8,210 nt of DNA, from contig DAOVGK010000044.1 of NCBI GenBank assembly GCA_030672445.1, positions 1 to 8,210 on the forward strand, read 5' to 3'. The stretch is from Candidatus Aerophobota bacterium (GTDB taxonomy: Bacteria; Aerophobota; Aerophobia; Aerophobales; AE-B3A). The position numbers and the translations under genes were made by a program. Positions 5,890 to 8,210 of this stretch are shown piece after piece (positions within the stretch are counted from its first letter, which is position 1; every line of letters begins with the position of its first letter). The notes under the pieces are model-generated. The model had not been told where the DNA came from, did not search any database, and saw only the letters and a program-made list of their open reading frames with translations.

Positions 5890-5961
5890 ATGACCTACGC
5901 AGCCATTCTGGCCCTCGTTGCTGCTTTACTCTTGCTCCTTTGCCTGAAAAAAGGAAAATAA
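5890..5961 (+). CDS. Possible 23-residue single-pass membrane peptide
   Basis: The frame encodes MTYAAILALVAALLLLLCLKKGK, cut here from its last base: a hydrophobic run of about 17 residues (4-19) closed by KKGK, the layout of a tiny inner-membrane peptide with a cytoplasmic basic tail. An in-frame TGA three codons upstream fixes the ATG at 5890. The ribosome site is weak (GAG, 5 bases from the ATG). It lies in an otherwise gene-free stretch between the radical SAM gene and the btuB promoter. The composition is unusual for chance, but the length gives little statistical support. I recognise no family. Confidence 0.3.
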   Translation: MTYAAILALVAALLLLLCLKKGK

Positions 5962-5980
5962 AAAATTTGGAACGTTCAAT

Positions 5981-6008
5981 TTGACAAAAAATTTTGATAT
6001 AGTATTAT
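5981..6008 (+). promoter_or_regulatory. Sigma70-type promoter of the btuB-like gene
   Basis: A perfect -35 TTGACA (5981-5986) is followed by a 16-base A/T-rich spacer and a -10 TATTAT (6003-6008, 5 of 6 matches). Transcription would begin near 6015, about 25 bases before the riboswitch P1 helix, the same arrangement as at the cob operon. Confidence 0.8.
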
Positions 6009-6039
6009 AAGGTATCTGCTCTTTACTGTTCTGGTTAAA

Positions 6040-6242
6040 GTATATAGGTGCTTTATGTGGGCTTAAAAGGGAAGAGGGTGAGAAACCCTCGTGGTTGCGC
6101 CGCTGTAACCGGTAGCGAAATCCGCACTATGCCACTGTCTCTTAACATAGTAATTTTGATGAGCCAGTGAGATGGGAAGGCGCGGAGAGTAGAAAAACTC
6201 AAAATCGAGGATCACCGGGAGCCAGAAGACCTGCCTATATGC
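6040..6242 (+). promoter_or_regulatory. Cobalamin riboswitch (extended form) upstream of btuB
   Basis: Conserved aptamer elements appear in order: AAAGGGAAGAGGGTGAGAAA then CCCTC, a P5 region GGTT-GCGCCGCTGT-AACC (6093-6110), TGCCACTG (6130-6137), GATGGGAAGGCGCGG (6171-6185), then GATCACCGGGAGCC leading into the B12 box AGCCAGAAGACCTGCC (6220-6235). The outer P1 helix is GTATATAGGT (6040-6049) with GCCTATATGC (6233-6242), 10 bp with two G-U pairs. It is about 65 bases longer than the aptamer before cobU, mostly in the region between TGCCACTG and TGGGAAGG, where peripheral helices sit. It should lower receptor expression when cobalamin is plentiful, through the terminator that follows. Confidence 0.96.
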
Positions 6243-6246
6243 GTGT

Positions 6247-6282
6247 ACCCGCCTTCTTCGCGTAAAAGATGGCAGGGTTTTT
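6247..6282 (+). terminator. Terminator 1 (riboswitch expression platform) before btuB
   Basis: ACCC-GCC-T-TCTT pairs with AAGA-T-GGC-A-GGGT. The stem has 11 bp, one T-T mismatch and a bulged A, and the loop is CGCGTAA (6259-6265). A T run follows (6278-6282). It starts 4 bases after P1, so both can form together. Its right arm GGCAGG (6271-6276) can instead pair with CCTGCC (6230-6235) at the end of the B12 box, which would break both P1 and this terminator and so act as an antiterminator in the ligand-free state. Confidence 0.75.
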
Positions 6283-6296
6283 GTTGAATAATAGAA

Positions 6297-6333
6297 CCCC
6301 AGCTTTCTTTATCGAGAAGGCTGGGGGTTTTTT
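6297..6333 (+). terminator. Terminator 2, strong second hairpin before btuB
   Basis: CCCCAGCTTTCT (6297-6308) pairs with AGAAGGCTGGGG (6315-6326), an unbroken 12-bp stem with one G-U and a TTATCG loop, followed by G and six T (6328-6333). It is a better terminator by eye than the first one and lies 14 bases after it. How btuB transcription gets past it is unclear; see the findings. Confidence 0.85.
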
Positions 6334-6355
6334 ATAGGAAGTAGCTTTTTGAATA

Positions 6356-6374
6356 ACTGAGGAGTACTCTCAGT
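6356..6374 (+). repeat. Small inverted repeat in the btuB leader
   Basis: ACTGAGG-AGTAC-TCTCAGT can fold as a 7-bp hairpin with one G-T pair. It lies between terminator 2 and the btuB ribosome site, with no T run. It could be an operator or a leader stem, or have no role. Confidence 0.35.
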
Positions 6375-6434
6375 AGGATGAGACATGTAGATTTTCACCG
6401 TCAGATACAGAGAATAAGAGGGAAGGAGAAAGCT

Positions 6435-8210
6435 ATGTCTTTATTTAGAAGACTACTTATGGTAACCTTTGGTTTAGTGCTTGTCGCGTCTAGTTGGGCA
6501 GAGGCTGAGGAAAATAAAGAAGAAAGCGTCTTAGAGCTAGAAAAAATAGTGATTACCGCTACTCGCAGTCCCCATCTATTAAAGGATGTTCCGGTGAGTA
6601 TCACGGTCATCACTAAAAAAGAGATCGAACAAACCGGTGCTTCCACGGTGGCTGAGGCATTAGAGAACGTTGCAGAGATGAGAGTGACCGGCTACGGGAG
6701 TCCGGGTTCGCTGACTACAGCACATATTCGCGGCTCTGCAGCAGATCAAGTCTTAGTTTTAATGGATGGACGAGGATTGAACCCCGCTGCTTCCGGAACT
6801 GTAGATCTTGGTTTTCTTCCGGTACAAAACATCGAAAGGATCGAGATAGTTAGAGGTCCCTTTTCTTCTCTCTACGGAGCTAACGCCCTGAGTGGCGTTA
6901 TCAACATCATTACCAAACCTGTTCCCAAAAAGAGGCAGACCCAGATCGGAGCTTCCTCTGGCACCTATGAAACCAGCGAATATACCCTTACCCATGGCGG
7001 AAAGCTAGATAAGACCGGATACTTTCTTACAGCTAATCTGGGAGATTCAGCCGGAGATAGAGAGAATAGTAGCTGCAAGGAGACACATGCTACAACTAAA
7101 TTCACTTACGAAGTCGATGATTCATCGGGGTTCTCTTTATTGGCTGGTTACTCTCATCGAGACACCGGGGTTCCTGGCTCCACCACTTATCCCACTCCAA
7201 GTGCCCAAGAAGAGGACAAAAGGAACTGGCTGGACCTCTCCTACAGTAAAGATCTAAAAGGAGGATCTCGCCTCCTTGCTAAAACTTTTATCGAACAATA
7301 CGAAATATGTTACCAAAACCCTGACGCCTGGGGTGGTACGATGAAAGATACAACAGAAAATCTTGCCAGTGGTATGCAAATACAGTATAGCCTCCCCTGG
7401 GGAAGACATTTCCCCACGGTAGGTTTGGAGCTAAAACAGGATCGGGTCAAAGTCACCACCATTGATGGAACTTCCAGAATTGGTGGCCCCCGGAAGTTAG
7501 ATACAGTTTCTCTCTACCTTCAGGATGAGATGAATCTTTCTCCCCACTTAACCCTCGTCCCGGGACTAAGGTACGACAACCCATCCGCCTACGCTTCCCA
7601 ATGCAACCCTCGAGTTAGTCTGCTTTATTTCTTAGGAGAAAATACCCGCCTTCGTGCTTCCTACGGTCAGGCTTTCAGGCCCCCTACAGTGAATGACCTT
7701 TACTGGCATGAGGATTGGGGTGGGGGAATGGGTTTTTTTGGAAATGAAGATCTTAAACCAGAAAAATCTAGAGCCTATGAGTTAGGATTGGAGCATAAAT
7801 TTAATCTACCTCTGCTAGCCAGGGCAAGTTGGTTTGATAGAAAAACTGATGGGTTAATTAGCTGGGTGGAGATTTCGCCCTGGCACTGGCAGGTTACCAA
7901 TGTAGACAAAGCTCATAATCAGGGTATAGAATCGGAGCTTAGACTCCAGCTCACCTCGAGGCTATCTGTCGGACTAAATTATCTCTATCAACAGGCTAAA
8001 GATAAGGGTGAGGAGTATAAAGGAAATTACCTAATATATACACCTGAATACAAAATGGGCTTGAGCCTGGGATATGAGACAGATTTTGGATTAGGCATCC
8101 GTATAGAGGCAGAGAAGGTAAGTGAGCAATACACCAATAGAGAAAACACCCAGAAATTAAAGAGCTATAGTCTCCTTAACGCCAGGCTTTCTCAAAAGAT
8201 AACCGAGAAA
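6435..8210 (+). CDS. btuB: TonB-dependent outer-membrane receptor, BtuB-like (3' end beyond the window)
   Basis: The gene encodes an outer-membrane beta-barrel that takes up cobalamin or other corrinoids with energy from TonB-ExbBD. 592 codons are present without a stop, and the gene runs off the right edge. Full-length BtuB is about 600 residues, so only the last strands should be missing. Residues 1 to about 22-24 are a Sec signal peptide (MSLFRRLLMV start, cleavage near SWA or AEA). A TonB box, EKIVITATR, lies at 36-44. The plug domain (to about 165) includes HIRGSAADQVLVLMDG and IERIEIVRGPFSSLYGANAL (133-152), leading into SGVINIITK. The barrel shows GQAFRPPTVNDLYW near 411-424 and NEDLKPEKSRAYELGLE. 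The ATG at 6435 has GGAAGGAG 6 bases upstream. Vitamin B12 as ligand is inferred from the riboswitch and from the cob genes nearby. Confidence 0.93.
   Translation, partial: MSLFRRLLMVTFGLVLVASSWAEAEENKEESVLELEKIVITATRSPHLLKDVPVSITVITKKEIEQTGASTVAEALENVAEMRVTGYGSPGSLTTAHIRGSAADQVLVLMDGRGLNPAASGTVDLGFLPVQNIERIEIVRGPFSSLYGANALSGVINIITKPVPKKRQTQIGASSGTYETSEYTLTHGGKLDKTGYFLTANLGDSAGDRENSSCKETHATTKFTYEVDDSSGFSLLAGYSHRDTGVPGSTTYPTPSAQEEDKRNWLDLSYSKDLKGGSRLLAKTFIEQYEICYQNPDAWGGTMKDTTENLASGMQIQYSLPWGRHFPTVGLELKQDRVKVTTIDGTSRIGGPRKLDTVSLYLQDEMNLSPHLTLVPGLRYDNPSAYASQCNPRVSLLYFLGENTRLRASYGQAFRPPTVNDLYWHEDWGGGMGFFGNEDLKPEKSRAYELGLEHKFNLPLLARASWFDRKTDGLISWVEISPWHWQVTNVDKAHNQGIESELRLQLTSRLSVGLNYLYQQAKDKGEEYKGNYLIYTPEYKMGLSLGYETDFGLGIRIEAEKVSEQYTNRENTQKLKSYSLLNARLSQKITEK

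Noticed and set aside
6291..6340. Terminator 2 as a terminator for a minus-strand transcript
   Set aside because: On the minus strand the stem is followed by TTCTATTATT rather than a clean T run, and no minus-strand gene ends here.

Overview
The window is a cobalamin (vitamin B12) locus from a bacterium with an outer membrane, as shown by a TonB-dependent receptor with a signal peptide. Recognisable features are a lower-loop cobalamin assembly operon (cobU-cobT-cobS), a B12-type outer-membrane receptor, two cobalamin riboswitches, and two genes from families that use or bind corrinoids. The A+T-leaning composition, the heavy use of AGA/AGG/ATA codons and the GTAG-type REP palindrome fit an uncultured candidate-phylum-like diderm. 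I cannot name the taxon from sequence alone.

Layout. On the minus strand, reading leftwards from about 2827, there is a sigma70-type promoter, a compact cobalamin riboswitch, an intrinsic terminator, then cobU, cobT and cobS. The cob genes overlap by 4 bases at each junction. They are followed 46 bases later by the start of an asparagine-synthase-like gene cut by the window edge. Positions 2851-2908 hold a two-hairpin REP/BIME-like palindrome. It abuts a broken cysteine-rich reading frame (2912-3115). On the plus strand, a promoter at 3147-3175 precedes a stand-alone homocysteine methyltransferase domain protein (3234-4178). Next comes the tail end of a pterin-binding methyltransferase (4180-4350, a remnant), then a B12-binding-domain radical SAM protein (4423-5751). 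The right part holds a possible 23-residue membrane peptide, a strong promoter, a second and larger cobalamin riboswitch (6040-6242), two intrinsic terminators in tandem, and a btuB-like receptor gene that runs off the right edge.

How it fits together. The receptor would import corrinoids. CobU, CobT and CobS would attach the nucleotide loop to adenosylcobinamide. The homocysteine methyltransferase domain and the B12-radical SAM protein are likely corrinoid consumers. Synthesis/salvage and uptake each appear to be shut off by their own riboswitch through transcription termination. The gene families are known ones and I found no clearly new system. The points most worth a second look are the tandem terminators in front of the receptor, the decayed methyltransferase behind the homocysteine domain gene, the matched GCG/CGC loop pair in both riboswitches, and the asparagine-synthase-like gene at the end of the cob operon.
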